64,000 nucleotides of DNA from Polyangiaceae bacterium (GTDB taxonomy: Bacteria > Myxococcota_A > Polyangia > Polyangiales > Polyangiaceae). The stretch lies in contig JALHPN010000008.1 of assembly GCA_022842465.1 (NCBI GenBank), positions 1 to 64,000 of the forward strand. The letters run 5' to 3'. The position numbers and the translations under genes are program-made. Positions 55,816-64,000 of this stretch are shown piece by piece. The notes below the pieces were generated by a model, which ran no database searches, was not told the DNA's origin, and saw only the letters and a program-made list of their open reading frames with translations. Numbering within the stretch: position 1 is the stretch's first letter; each line of letters begins with the position of its first letter.

Positions 55816-58074
55816 CTAGAGCTTGCGTACGAGCTCGATGCGGCGTTGCGTGGCCACGCGGGTCGTCTTGACGCCGACACCGACCTCACGAAGCGTCGGG
55901 GCCAGCCGCCGGAGACGGTTCGCGAGGCTGGGGGGTGCGCTCGGAAGCTCACGACGCCCCTCTGCATCGGCGCGGTCGCGGAGTTCGGTCAACAGCTCCG
56001 TTGCCGAGCCCGACCAGTGACCGCCGGTCGTCTGGAGGAAGTCGATGATTGCGTTTCCGAGTCCGTCCACCTCAAGCGCGAGAGCCGTCGCTTCGGCCTT
56101 GGAGCGCTCGAGGGCGCGGTGCAGATCCTTCTCCGAATAGCCGAGGGCCGGGAGCCCAGCAGCGGCCCAGCGAACGAAGTCTGCCATGCGCGGCGTGCTC
56201 GTCAGCTTGACCGTCGCTTCGTCGCGAAGCGCCATCGCCGCCCCATCGAGCAATGCGCCGAGGATGTCGGGGAGCGAGCGCTTCAGCTTGTCGAACATGT
56301 GCGCTTCGGCCTGCCGCTGGCTCGGAGGGATCTCTGCGAGGGGAACGAGCAGCGCGCGGTCGGCGAGGTCCGGTCGCGTAAGAAGGTCGTCGATCCCGTT
56401 CAGGATCATGGGACGGCTTGCGTAGAAGATCGTCTCGTCGGCGTCAGAGTACAGCTTCCGCGTGGCGAACGCGCTGCCGGTCGCGAGCCGGCAGAGGGCA
56501 TCGCTCAGCCAGTCCGAGAGGCCGGAGAGGTTGTCGTAGGCGAGCAACCATCCATTCCGTGCAGCGATGACCAGGTCCTGCTCGCTACGTGGAGGCGCTC
56601 GGACGGGAGCGGCATTCGGGTCGATGAGCGCGCGAAGGATGCGCGCGGTCGTCGACTTCGCGGAGCCGTGCCGGCCCTGGAGAACGAGCACGGGGAAAGG
56701 GCCGCTCGGCCGGAGAGCGGCGAGGAGCCATGCCAGGATGAGCATATAGTTCGCGCTGGCGCCGCGGTTGAGGAACGACAGTATCTCGTAGACGTCTCCC
56801 CCTGGAGTCGGCGTCGGAAGCTCAAGGATGCCGTCCGGCCGAAGGAAGTTCACCGGGCAGGAGGTGACGATGCGCCACCCGGCCGTGTCGACTTCGACGG
56901 CTTCGTGGCGTTCGTTCGCGAGATCGAGGTAGATGCGACCGGAGTGAGCGGCCACTCGAACGGCGACTTCCTCGTGGGGGGAGTCGTGGAGAGCGATCCC
57001 CTTCAGAGTCGCGAGCGCCTCGTTCTTCGCGGTGCTCGCTGCGCTCCTCCCATACACCTTGAAGTGGAGGCTGCCGAGGAAGAGGTCGAAGGCACCCGAC
57101 CGCAGCTGCATGACCGAACCATTGCTCGCGCGTGCGTACGGCGTGCGCACCGAGTCGTGGAAGAAGGTGCAGTGTTCGCGCGCGAGCGCGACCAGCAGGT
57201 CGGCCTGCTTCTTCGGCGCGCCTTCCGCCGACGCGGCAACGTCCCCGCCGATCCTGAGCCAGTCCTTCGCCTGACGAACAACCGCTTCGCCGAGCAGCTT
57301 CTCGAGCGTGGGCCACCCCGTGACCTCGTCGCCCTCGGCGAGTTTCTTCGCGGTGTCCGACACGGACTTCACTCGCTCCGACGCTTCTTCATCGCGTGCA
57401 GCCGCGGCTACGGCGCGGATGAACGCCTCCGTCCCAGCTGCGGACCAACCCGCGCGGAGGAGGCCGCCCGCTACGGCGAGGCTCGCGTCGTGGCGCGTCC
57501 CCTTCGGCCAGTGACGCGCGAGTAGCGCAGCGGCGGCGACGCGGCCGAACATCTCGATGAGCATCGCCGGCTCGACGGTGGCGGGGTCCGGGGTCGTCGT
57601 CGCCGACCACCTGATCGACTCGCCGGAGGGGTGCGTCGAGCCCGGAAAAACCGTCTGATGCCCCTCGCCTCGGAACTCGACGAGCATCTGGCCGTCGCTC
57701 CGGTCGACGTACTTCGTCGTCGGGCAGCCGTCGGCGTAGAACAGGTAGTGGGAATCGGGGCGGCTCGTGCGGCCGAACCTGCACGTCGTCGGCAACAGGA
57801 CGTTGGCGGCGATCACCGCCTCGTCGCAGTCCATGTCGCCGTCGATGAGCCCGCCGCTCGCACCGCCCAGGAGGACGCCGATGTTGCCCGGGCCCTCACC
57901 GAAGTGCACCTCGACGGTGTTCTCGTCGATCCGCGTGTTCTGCCAATCCTTGAAACCGGGGTTCTTCTTCCGATGCGGAATCGGGATCGGGCTCCACCCG
58001 CGCCCGACGTACCCGAGCGCAACCTCCACCGGCTGCGGCCGCGCGCGGCTCTTCGTGCTCTGCTTGCTCTTCAT
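55816..58074 (-). CDS. Bifunctional primase-polymerase + helicase-like ATPase replication protein
   Basis: ALGYVGRGWSPIPIPHRKKNPGFKDWQ...GNIGVLLGGASGGLIDGDMDCDEA (Prim-Pol); VLVLQGRHGSAKSTTARILRALIDPN (Walker A). Confidence 0.82.
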   Translation of the reverse strand: MKSKQSTKSRARPQPVEVALGYVGRGWSPIPIPHRKKNPGFKDWQNTRIDENTVEVHFGEGPGNIGVLLGGASGGLIDGDMDCDEAVIAANVLLPTTCRFGRTSRPDSHYLFYADGCPTTKYVDRSDGQMLVEFRGEGHQTVFPGSTHPSGESIRWSATTTPDPATVEPAMLIEMFGRVAAAALLARHWPKGTRHDASLAVAGGLLRAGWSAAGTEAFIRAVAAAARDEEASERVKSVSDTAKKLAEGDEVTGWPTLEKLLGEAVVRQAKDWLRIGGDVAASAEGAPKKQADLLVALAREHCTFFHDSVRTPYARASNGSVMQLRSGAFDLFLGSLHFKVYGRSAASTAKNEALATLKGIALHDSPHEEVAVRVAAHSGRIYLDLANERHEAVEVDTAGWRIVTSCPVNFLRPDGILELPTPTPGGDVYEILSFLNRGASANYMLILAWLLAALRPSGPFPVLVLQGRHGSAKSTTARILRALIDPNAAPVRAPPRSEQDLVIAARNGWLLAYDNLSGLSDWLSDALCRLATGSAFATRKLYSDADETIFYASRPMILNGIDDLLTRPDLADRALLVPLAEIPPSQRQAEAHMFDKLKRSLPDILGALLDGAAMALRDEATVKLTSTPRMADFVRWAAAGLPALGYSEKDLHRALERSKAEATALALEVDGLGNAIIDFLQTTGGHWSGSATELLTELRDRADAEGRRELPSAPPSLANRLRRLAPTLREVGVGVKTTRVATQRRIELVRKL

Positions 58075-58180
58075 GTGACCTCTCGGCGACCGCGCTTCTG
58101 AACGCGCGTGACGTGGATCACGTATGCCGCGGCCGCCGTACGCGACCACGGCACGCGCTTCGTGCTGTAGAGATCGCTGT

Positions 58181-58936
58181 ATGGCGAGCTCACGAACGAG
58201 AGCGGACGCGGGCGCTCCCGAAGCCAGCTCAGGCGCGCAGTCGCCCCGCCGGCGTCGGCTGCTCACTCGTCACTTCAGGCACGACCTCCACGCGCCCGAC
58301 GAATCCAAGCTCACCGACGTCCAGTGGTTGGTCGCCGATCTCATGACGAACCTCGAGCGAGCCTTCTTCGACGAGAACCTCTCCACGCCACGGCGGCAGG
58401 CAATCGCGCGTATGCAGGTCGAATGGCAAAAGGCGGAACTTGGGGACCAGGACCTGCGCGTTTTGCGCGCGGTCCAGGCGGTAGAGCAGGCGATGGCGGA
58501 GCTGCGTGAGGCCCGGACACGTGCGGTGAGCGGATTGAAGCAGAAGAAGCCGACGAGGAGGTTGCAGCACGGACGCTGGGAGTTGTCTGAAGAGGAGCGA
58601 GGCGTCGTGTCCGCCGCCCGCAACGCCGCTCCCTCTGCTCTGCAGGGGGTTGGGCGTGACGCCGAGTTTCTCGTTCAGATGGTCACGGGAGCGTTCGGCG
58701 GCGAGGTCTTCGGCAGCGCGCTCGACCTGCGCGAACGTGTGCTCGGCCCACCAACGCGAATGGAGAATGTCGAAAAGATCGTGGACGCGATGAATCGCTT
58801 CGGAGTCGCTCGTCGAAAGCGCGGGCTTCGCGCATCCGGCGTGCTCGCCGTGATCCTCGAGCTCGGGGGCGTGCCGACGCAAGGCTTGGTGAAGCGAATC
58901 GACTCAGCCTGCACACGCGCGCGAAAGGCTCGATAG
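58181..58936 (+). CDS. Hypothetical island protein
   Basis: Long frame divergent from the primase gene; no domain recognised. Confidence 0.5.
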   Translation: MASSRTRADAGAPEASSGAQSPRRRRLLTRHFRHDLHAPDESKLTDVQWLVADLMTNLERAFFDENLSTPRRQAIARMQVEWQKAELGDQDLRVLRAVQAVEQAMAELREARTRAVSGLKQKKPTRRLQHGRWELSEEERGVVSAARNAAPSALQGVGRDAEFLVQMVTGAFGGEVFGSALDLRERVLGPPTRMENVEKIVDAMNRFGVARRKRGLRASGVLAVILELGGVPTQGLVKRIDSACTRARKAR

Positions 58937-58993
58937 TTTTCGGCACGAGCGGCGTGCCGTGATCCAGCGATCGCGACACGCCAATGTCGGCGC

Positions 58994-59188
58994 ATGACCC
59001 CGCGCCGAAAGCTCTCCAGCTTTGAGCTCCGTTGCATCGCAGCCGACGCTTCCTGCGATCTCGCATGCATCCAGGCCTACCTTCTCGACCCGGCGAGCGT
59101 CGCACGGCCGGTGGCCGCCCGCATCGACCGGGCCATGCACCGTCTCATCGCAGCCTGGGGCGCGATCGGCGAGCCCGTCGATGGATGA
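58994..59188 (+). CDS. Small hypothetical protein
   Basis: 64-aa ORF just upstream of excisionase-like gene with short overlap. Confidence 0.4.
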   Translation: MTPRRKLSSFELRCIAADASCDLACIQAYLLDPASVARPVAARIDRAMHRLIAAWGAIGEPVDG

Positions 59189-59741
59189 GCGTGAGCGGGG
59201 CGGTCCAGCGCGCCCTCTCCTGACAACCAGGGAAGCCGCCGCCTACTGCGGCTTCCGTAACTCGAGCGCGCTCCGCAAGGCCCACCTCGAGGGCCGCGTT
59301 TTCCCGGTGGGGAAGCGCGGCGGCCGAGGCACCTGGATATGGGCGATCGAGGATCTGAACCGCTTCCTCCGCGGCGAGCTTCCTGGGACGATCTCCTCGG
59401 AACGCTCAGGCGCGCCTCGAACACGAGGTGACGAAGATGAGCACGAAGAAGGACTGGAAGTTGCTGCGAGGAACCTGGATCTCGAGCCGGCCCGTGCTGC
59501 CCGGGGTCTGGCAGAGGAAGGAGGGAGGGCACGTCGTCCGGGGCAGAGCCACGGACCCGGCGACGCGGCGGCTCCGCGAGATCTACAAGGTGCTGCCGAA
59601 GGCCGACGCGGCGACGGCGCTGAAGTGGTTGAGCGAGGAGCAGGCGCGCGTCCGGGACGGCGCCGCCTCTCCGAAGAGTCCGAGCGTGCGCTTCAGCGAA
59701 TTCGCGGCGTCGCTGTTCGAGCACAAGGTGAAGGTGGGTGA
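59181..59741 (+). CDS. Excisionase/AlpA-like HTH protein (3' end uncertain)
   Basis: LLTTREAAAYCGFRNSSALRKAHLEGRVFPVGKRGGRGTWIWAIEDLNRFL; overlaps integrase out of frame. Confidence 0.55.
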   Translation: MDERERGGPARPLLTTREAAAYCGFRNSSALRKAHLEGRVFPVGKRGGRGTWIWAIEDLNRFLRGELPGTISSERSGAPRTRGDEDEHEEGLEVAARNLDLEPARAARGLAEEGGRARRPGQSHGPGDAAAPRDLQGAAEGRRGDGAEVVERGAGARPGRRRLSEESERALQRIRGVAVRAQGEGG

Positions 59742-60738
59742 CATCCGCAGCGCGATGGGACGCAACCGGTGGAAGTACACCTTGCAGCGCCTCATCGAAG
59801 CCTTCGGCGATCACTACCTCGACAGGCTTCACGTCTCGCACGTCGAGGCGTGGCGCGCCGAGCAGGCCGCTCGCGTGACGAAGGGAGAGCTCTCCCCGAC
59901 GACCGTGAACGGCTACCTCGCGATCCTCCGCGTCGTCATGAAGGCGGCGCGGCGCAAGTATCAGCTCGCGCACGACGCGCTCGACGGCGTCGAGAACCTC
60001 GACACCTCCGAGCACGAGACGTACACGGAGGAGGAGCCGAACGCCCTCGAGCCCGAGGAGGTGGCGCCGTTCGTCGCGAAGTTCAGGGAGGTGTACCCCC
60101 AGCACTTCGCGATGCTCTACCTCGGCCTCGTCACGGGCCTTCGGCCCTCGACGCTTCGCCCGCTCCGGCGGCGCGGCGCCGAGTGCGACGTCGTCTGGGA
60201 CGAGGGTCGCCTGCTCGTGCGGCGCTCGCACTCGCTCGGCGAGGAGGTGATGCGGACCACGAAGCAGAAGCGGCGCTACGCCATCGACCTCCCGCCCGAG
60301 GCGATGAAGGTGCTCCGCTGGCACGTCGCCACGCAGCTCACGACGCCGGAGCAGGAGGACTCGGACCTCCTCTTCCCGTCTATCACGGGCGGCTTCCGCA
60401 CGCAGAAGGTGCTCAACGTCCCGATCGCCGAGACCGCCGCCGAGCTCGGCATCACGAAGCACCTCACGCAGCGCGCGCTCCGGCGCACGTTCAACGATCT
60501 CGCGCGGGCCGCCGCCGTAAGCGACCTGGTCACGCGCTCGATCTCCGGCCACCTCACGGAGGCCATGCAGCGGCACTACTCGACGGTGAACGGAGCCGAG
60601 CAGCGCGCCGCGCTCGCGAAGGTCATCCGCCTCGTCGACCACCGCTCCGCCGCCCCGGCGACCGCGGCCAACGCGCCAGGTGGTGAGGATGGTGGGGAGG
60701 GGACCCGCGCGAGTGGTGAAGAAAGCGGAACGGGCTGA
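59428..60738 (+). CDS. int: Tyrosine recombinase/integrase
   Basis: LGLVTGLRPSTLRPLRRRG; LTQRALRRTFNDLARAA; ISGHLTEAMQRHYSTV (R...HxxR-like...H...Y). Confidence 0.93.
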   Translation: MTKMSTKKDWKLLRGTWISSRPVLPGVWQRKEGGHVVRGRATDPATRRLREIYKVLPKADAATALKWLSEEQARVRDGAASPKSPSVRFSEFAASLFEHKVKVGDIRSAMGRNRWKYTLQRLIEAFGDHYLDRLHVSHVEAWRAEQAARVTKGELSPTTVNGYLAILRVVMKAARRKYQLAHDALDGVENLDTSEHETYTEEEPNALEPEEVAPFVAKFREVYPQHFAMLYLGLVTGLRPSTLRPLRRRGAECDVVWDEGRLLVRRSHSLGEEVMRTTKQKRRYAIDLPPEAMKVLRWHVATQLTTPEQEDSDLLFPSITGGFRTQKVLNVPIAETAAELGITKHLTQRALRRTFNDLARAAAVSDLVTRSISGHLTEAMQRHYSTVNGAEQRAALAKVIRLVDHRSAAPATAANAPGGEDGGEGTRASGEESGTG

Positions 60739-60760
60739 GCGCCGAAGCGCCCAACCCGTT
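60729..60760. terminator. Hairpin between integrase stop and tRNA-Val
   Basis: AACGGGCTGAGCGC-CGAA-GCGCCCAACCCGTT, same outer stem as 35459-35489. Confidence 0.65.
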
Positions 60761-60777
60761 GTTATCGTAAGTGCTTG

Positions 60778-60853
<76 letters not shown>

Positions 60854-61276
60854 AGGGGAGCGCTGAAGTACCGCCCCCCCGACCCGATGTCAACGGGATC
60901 GTTTGCCGAGCCCTGGTACCTCCCGCTCGGGCCCCGAGTGGAGCCGGGCGGTGACGGGGGCATGTCTCCAAAGTCAGACCTCGCGAGGCCTCGGGCGGCC
61001 CGCGGGGCCCTCCGGCGAGCCCTCGGCGGCGCCGTCTCCCTGGAAAATCCCACATTTGCTCGCCTGGCACGGCCGCTGCTCTTGGACCTCTCGCTTCCTT
61101 CGACTGACTTGGTCGCCGCGAGGGAGGGGCAGGGGGGCCGGGAGGGCCTCGGCTTTCCTGCCCCCCTCGCGGTGACGGATTCGAGCCCTCGAGGGAGGGC
61201 GATATCATCATGCCGACGTCCGCTCCGCGCGTGACGTCTACGAACCCGCGGCTCGCCCGCGTGGTGGAGGGTTTCC

Positions 61277-62059
61277 ATGTCTCGTTCTTCACGTTGGGCG
61301 TTGGTCGGAACGGCGAGCGCATTCGCGCTCGCGCTCGTCGGGTGCGCCGATAGCAACGACCCCGTACCCGGGAGCGCGGCCTACAAGGCCGGCGCGCTCG
61401 GCAACGGGGGCTTCACGTTCTCTTGCGCCGACACCAACCAGACCTGCCTCGCGCAGACGACGGGCGACGCGAAGACGTTCCCCGCCGGCGTCGCGAAGGG
61501 CTCATCCTTCCGCGTCCGCTACATCCCGCGACCGGAGCTGAGGACCACGCTCAACGTCGAGATCGACGACACGTCCGGCAACGCCTCGGCCGGCGCCGGG
61601 GGGGCGAGCGTGGGCAGCCTCGACACGGTGGGGACGCAGTTCCTCGAGCGAAACTCGAACGGCTTCTTCGCCAAGACCGCCGGCGTCGGCACCGTCCTCG
61701 CGCGGGACGCGTCGGGCGCGCTCATCGAGTTCACGACGATCCCGATCCGCGAAGCCAAGCGCCTCCTCGTCTACGAAGCCGCGACGACGACCACCACGCC
61801 GTCGGGCCCGAGCGTCCTCTCGACGACGATGAAGGTGAACGACCAGCGCTCGTTCCGTGTCGTCGCCCAGGACGTCACGCAGCAGAACCTCGGCGGATCG
61901 TTCCTCACGACCTGGTCTTCCGACGACAACGCCGTCGCGGACGTCGAGAGTCAGGACAAGGCGATCGTGAACGTCGTCGCGCGCAAGGCGGGGACGGCGA
62001 AGCTGTCGGTGAAGGGCGTCGAGCTGACGACCGAGATCAACGTGGAGGTGACGCCGTGA
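61277..62059 (+). CDS. Lipoprotein with Ig-like (BIG2-type) domain
   Basis: MSRSSRWALVGTASAFALALVGCADSNDP lipobox; AVADVESQDKAIVNVVARKAGTAKLSVKG. Confidence 0.65.
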   Translation: MSRSSRWALVGTASAFALALVGCADSNDPVPGSAAYKAGALGNGGFTFSCADTNQTCLAQTTGDAKTFPAGVAKGSSFRVRYIPRPELRTTLNVEIDDTSGNASAGAGGASVGSLDTVGTQFLERNSNGFFAKTAGVGTVLARDASGALIEFTTIPIREAKRLLVYEAATTTTTPSGPSVLSTTMKVNDQRSFRVVAQDVTQQNLGGSFLTTWSSDDNAVADVESQDKAIVNVVARKAGTAKLSVKGVELTTEINVEVTP

Positions 62060-62448
62060 GCCGCTCGATTAAGAATCTCCTCGCCTCCGCCGCCGTCCTC
62101 CTCGGCACCGCCGCGCTCACGGGGTGCGGTCCCGACTTCGAGCGGATGTCGATCGACGGCGTCGTCACGACGAGCACGTCGGCCGGCCGCATCGACACCG
62201 CCCGCGTCACCGTGCCCGTCGGCATGGTCGTGAAGGCGCGGGTCGTCGCGTACAACGACGACGACGAGGTCATGCCGACCGAGATGCGGACCCGGAACGG
62301 CGGAACGCTCTCGATCAGCCGCGTCATCACCGAGAACGACTGGGCCTTCTACGGGATCAGCGAGGGCGAGACCGAGGTCGAGGTCTACGCGGACGACAAG
62401 CTCGTCCTCGTCATGCGCGCGTCGGTCACCCCCCAGCCTCCGCCCTGA
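62056..62448 (+). CDS. Small lipoprotein
   Basis: GTG start overlaps preceding stop; SRSIKNLLASAAVLLGTAALTGCGPDFE. Confidence 0.65.
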   Translation: MSRSIKNLLASAAVLLGTAALTGCGPDFERMSIDGVVTTSTSAGRIDTARVTVPVGMVVKARVVAYNDDDEVMPTEMRTRNGGTLSISRVITENDWAFYGISEGETEVEVYADDKLVLVMRASVTPQPPP

Positions 62449-62468
62449 GACGGCCGCCGTGCCGTGAC

Positions 62469-62499
62469 GCCCGCACCTCGTCCTGGTAGAGGTGCGGGC
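62469..62499. promoter_or_regulatory. Perfect 11-bp stem hairpin abutting start codon
   Basis: GCCCGCACCTC-gtcctggta-GAGGTGCGGGC directly followed by ATG at 62500. Confidence 0.65.
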
Positions 62500-64000
62500 A
62501 TGGAAAGCAAGTACGTCGACGGCGACGCCGCGCGCGTGGTCGCGGACCGCGGACCCTCGGTCAGCGAGCTGCTCGCGCTCCGGACGTACACGGCGCGGCT
62601 CCTCGGCAGCTCCCCGTCGCTCGTCCTCCACGGGGGCGGCAACACGAGCGTGAAGGCCGAGGCGCGGACGATCTTCGGCGAGCTCGTCGACGTGCTCCAC
62701 GTGAAGGGCTCCGGCTGGGACCTCGCGACGATCGAGCCGCCCGGCCATCCCGCGGTGCGCATGGAGCCGCTCCTCCGCCTCCTCGAGCTGCCGGACATGA
62801 CGGACGAGCAGATGGTGAACGAGCTCCGGCTCGCGCTCCTCGACGCGAACGCGCCCACGCCGAGCGTCGAGACGCTGCTCCACGCCGCGCTCCCGGCTCG
62901 GTTCATCGACCACACGCACGCAGACGCGATCCTCGCCGTCGCCGATCAGGAGGACGGGCACCGCATCTGTCGGGAGATCTTCGGGGACGCGCTCCTCTGG
63001 GTTCCTTACGTCATGCCTGGCTTCGGGCTCGCGCGGGCCTGCAAGAAGGCGTGGGACGGGGCGAAGGCGGAGGGGCGGACGCCGACGGTGATGGTGCTCG
63101 AGCGCCACGGCGTCTTCACGTTCGGCGAGACGGCGAAGGAGAGCTACGAGCGGATGATCGCGGTGGTCACGAGCGCCGAGCGGCACGCCGCCGACCGCAT
63201 GGGCACCGTGAGCGTCGGCGCGATCGATCGCAACGAGGCCCTGGAGGCCGCCGTCCTCCCCATCGTGCGCGGCGCCCTCGCGACCGTCTCGAACGAGGCG
63301 CCCGAGCGTGGACCCATCGCGGTCGTCCGCTCGAGCGAGTGGATCCTCCAGTTTCTCGCGCGAAAGGACGCCTACGAGCTCGTGCAACGTGGCTGCGCCA
63401 CGCCCGACCACGTCATTCGCACGAAGCCGACGGCGCTCTTCCTCCCCGACGTGAAGTACGACGACGAGGCGGCGCTCGCGGCGCGCCTCGAGCGCGACAT
63501 CGCGGACTACGCGCGCCGCTACGACAAGTACGTCGAGGAGATGTGCGCGAAGAAGAAGGTCACGCGTACGAAGCTCGACCCCTGGCCGCGCGTCGTCCTC
63601 CTCCCCCAGGTCGGCATCGTCGCGTTCGGCAAGACTCGAAAAGACGCGGAGATCGTCGCCGACGTCTACGAGCACACGATCCACGTGATGGTGGATGCGT
63701 CGGACGTCGGCGCGTACTCGCCGGTCAGCCGGGAGGACCTCTTCGACGTCGAGTACTGGAGCCTCGAGCAGGCCAAGATCAAGAAGCCCGCGCCGCTCCC
63801 GATGGCAGGGCGCATCGCCGTCGTGACCGGCGCCGCGTCGGGGATCGGACGCGCGACCGCGAAGCTCTTCCTCGAGCTCGGCGCACACGTCGTCGCGAGC
63901 GACCGCGACGGCGCCGCGCTCGAGAAGACGGCGAAGGAGCTCTGCGCGAAGCACGGGACGGCGCTCGCGACGGCCGTGGCGGACGTCACGAGCAAGGCCC
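62500..64000 (+). CDS. Bifunctional class II aldolase/short-chain dehydrogenase (RhaD/RhaE-like), 3' truncated by window
   Basis: Own translation MESKYVDGDAARVVADRGPSVSELLALRTYTARLLGSSPSLVLHGGGNTSVKAEART...; RFIDHTHADAILAV; MAGRIAVVTGAASGIGRATAKLFLELGAHVV. Open to the window end so absent from ORF track. Confidence 0.88.
   Translation, partial: MESKYVDGDAARVVADRGPSVSELLALRTYTARLLGSSPSLVLHGGGNTSVKAEARTIFGELVDVLHVKGSGWDLATIEPPGHPAVRMEPLLRLLELPDMTDEQMVNELRLALLDANAPTPSVETLLHAALPARFIDHTHADAILAVADQEDGHRICREIFGDALLWVPYVMPGFGLARACKKAWDGAKAEGRTPTVMVLERHGVFTFGETAKESYERMIAVVTSAERHAADRMGTVSVGAIDRNEALEAAVLPIVRGALATVSNEAPERGPIAVVRSSEWILQFLARKDAYELVQRGCATPDHVIRTKPTALFLPDVKYDDEAALAARLERDIADYARRYDKYVEEMCAKKKVTRTKLDPWPRVVLLPQVGIVAFGKTRKDAEIVADVYEHTIHVMVDASDVGAYSPVSREDLFDVEYWSLEQAKIKKPAPLPMAGRIAVVTGAASGIGRATAKLFLELGAHVVASDRDGAALEKTAKELCAKHGTALATAVADVTSKA

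Larger units (their letters stand above)
35549..60777. mobile_element. tRNA-Val-integrated genomic island (satellite/ICE-like) carrying defence genes
   Basis: 46-bp flanking direct repeats derived from tRNA 3' end, adjacent tyrosine integrase, excisionase-like HTH, Prim-Pol protein, defence cargo. Confidence 0.88.

Overview
High-GC window, probably from a myxobacterium/Polyangia-type genome (inferred from GC content, many lipoproteins and MYXO-CTERM-like tails; not proven). Contents by region: 1-8 kb, polysaccharide/envelope genes (GT4, flippase, O-antigen ligase-like, GT2). 8-18.5 kb, lipoproteins, DUF362, EEP phosphatase, methyltransferase, DUF2252, hybrid histidine kinase, PlsC. 19-25 kb, HPF/RaiA-like protein, zwf, pgl, GH15, gluconokinase. 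25-31.4 kb, an Mrp/Mnh-type cation/proton antiporter operon coupled to gntK. About 35,503-60,823, a ~25 kb genomic island in the 3' half of a tRNA-Val(GAC) gene. The island is bounded by a perfect 46-bp direct repeat and has a tyrosine integrase next to the intact tRNA. Its cargo includes an AbiEi/AbiEii pair behind a 14-bp perfect palindromic operator, an eight-gene minus-strand defence operon, a serine recombinase, an ADP-ribosylglycohydrolase, an XRE regulator and a Prim-Pol/helicase-like replication protein. The operon order is hsdR - HNH - hsdM - hsdS - two putative HEPN proteins - Mrr - 1180-aa helical protein, and most junctions are 4-nt overlaps. This augmented type I R-M operon is the best candidate for an undescribed system. 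A decayed relative of the island end, with a broken AbiEii gene, sits 3.1 kb to the left. Domain calls were made by eye from translations; no searches were run.
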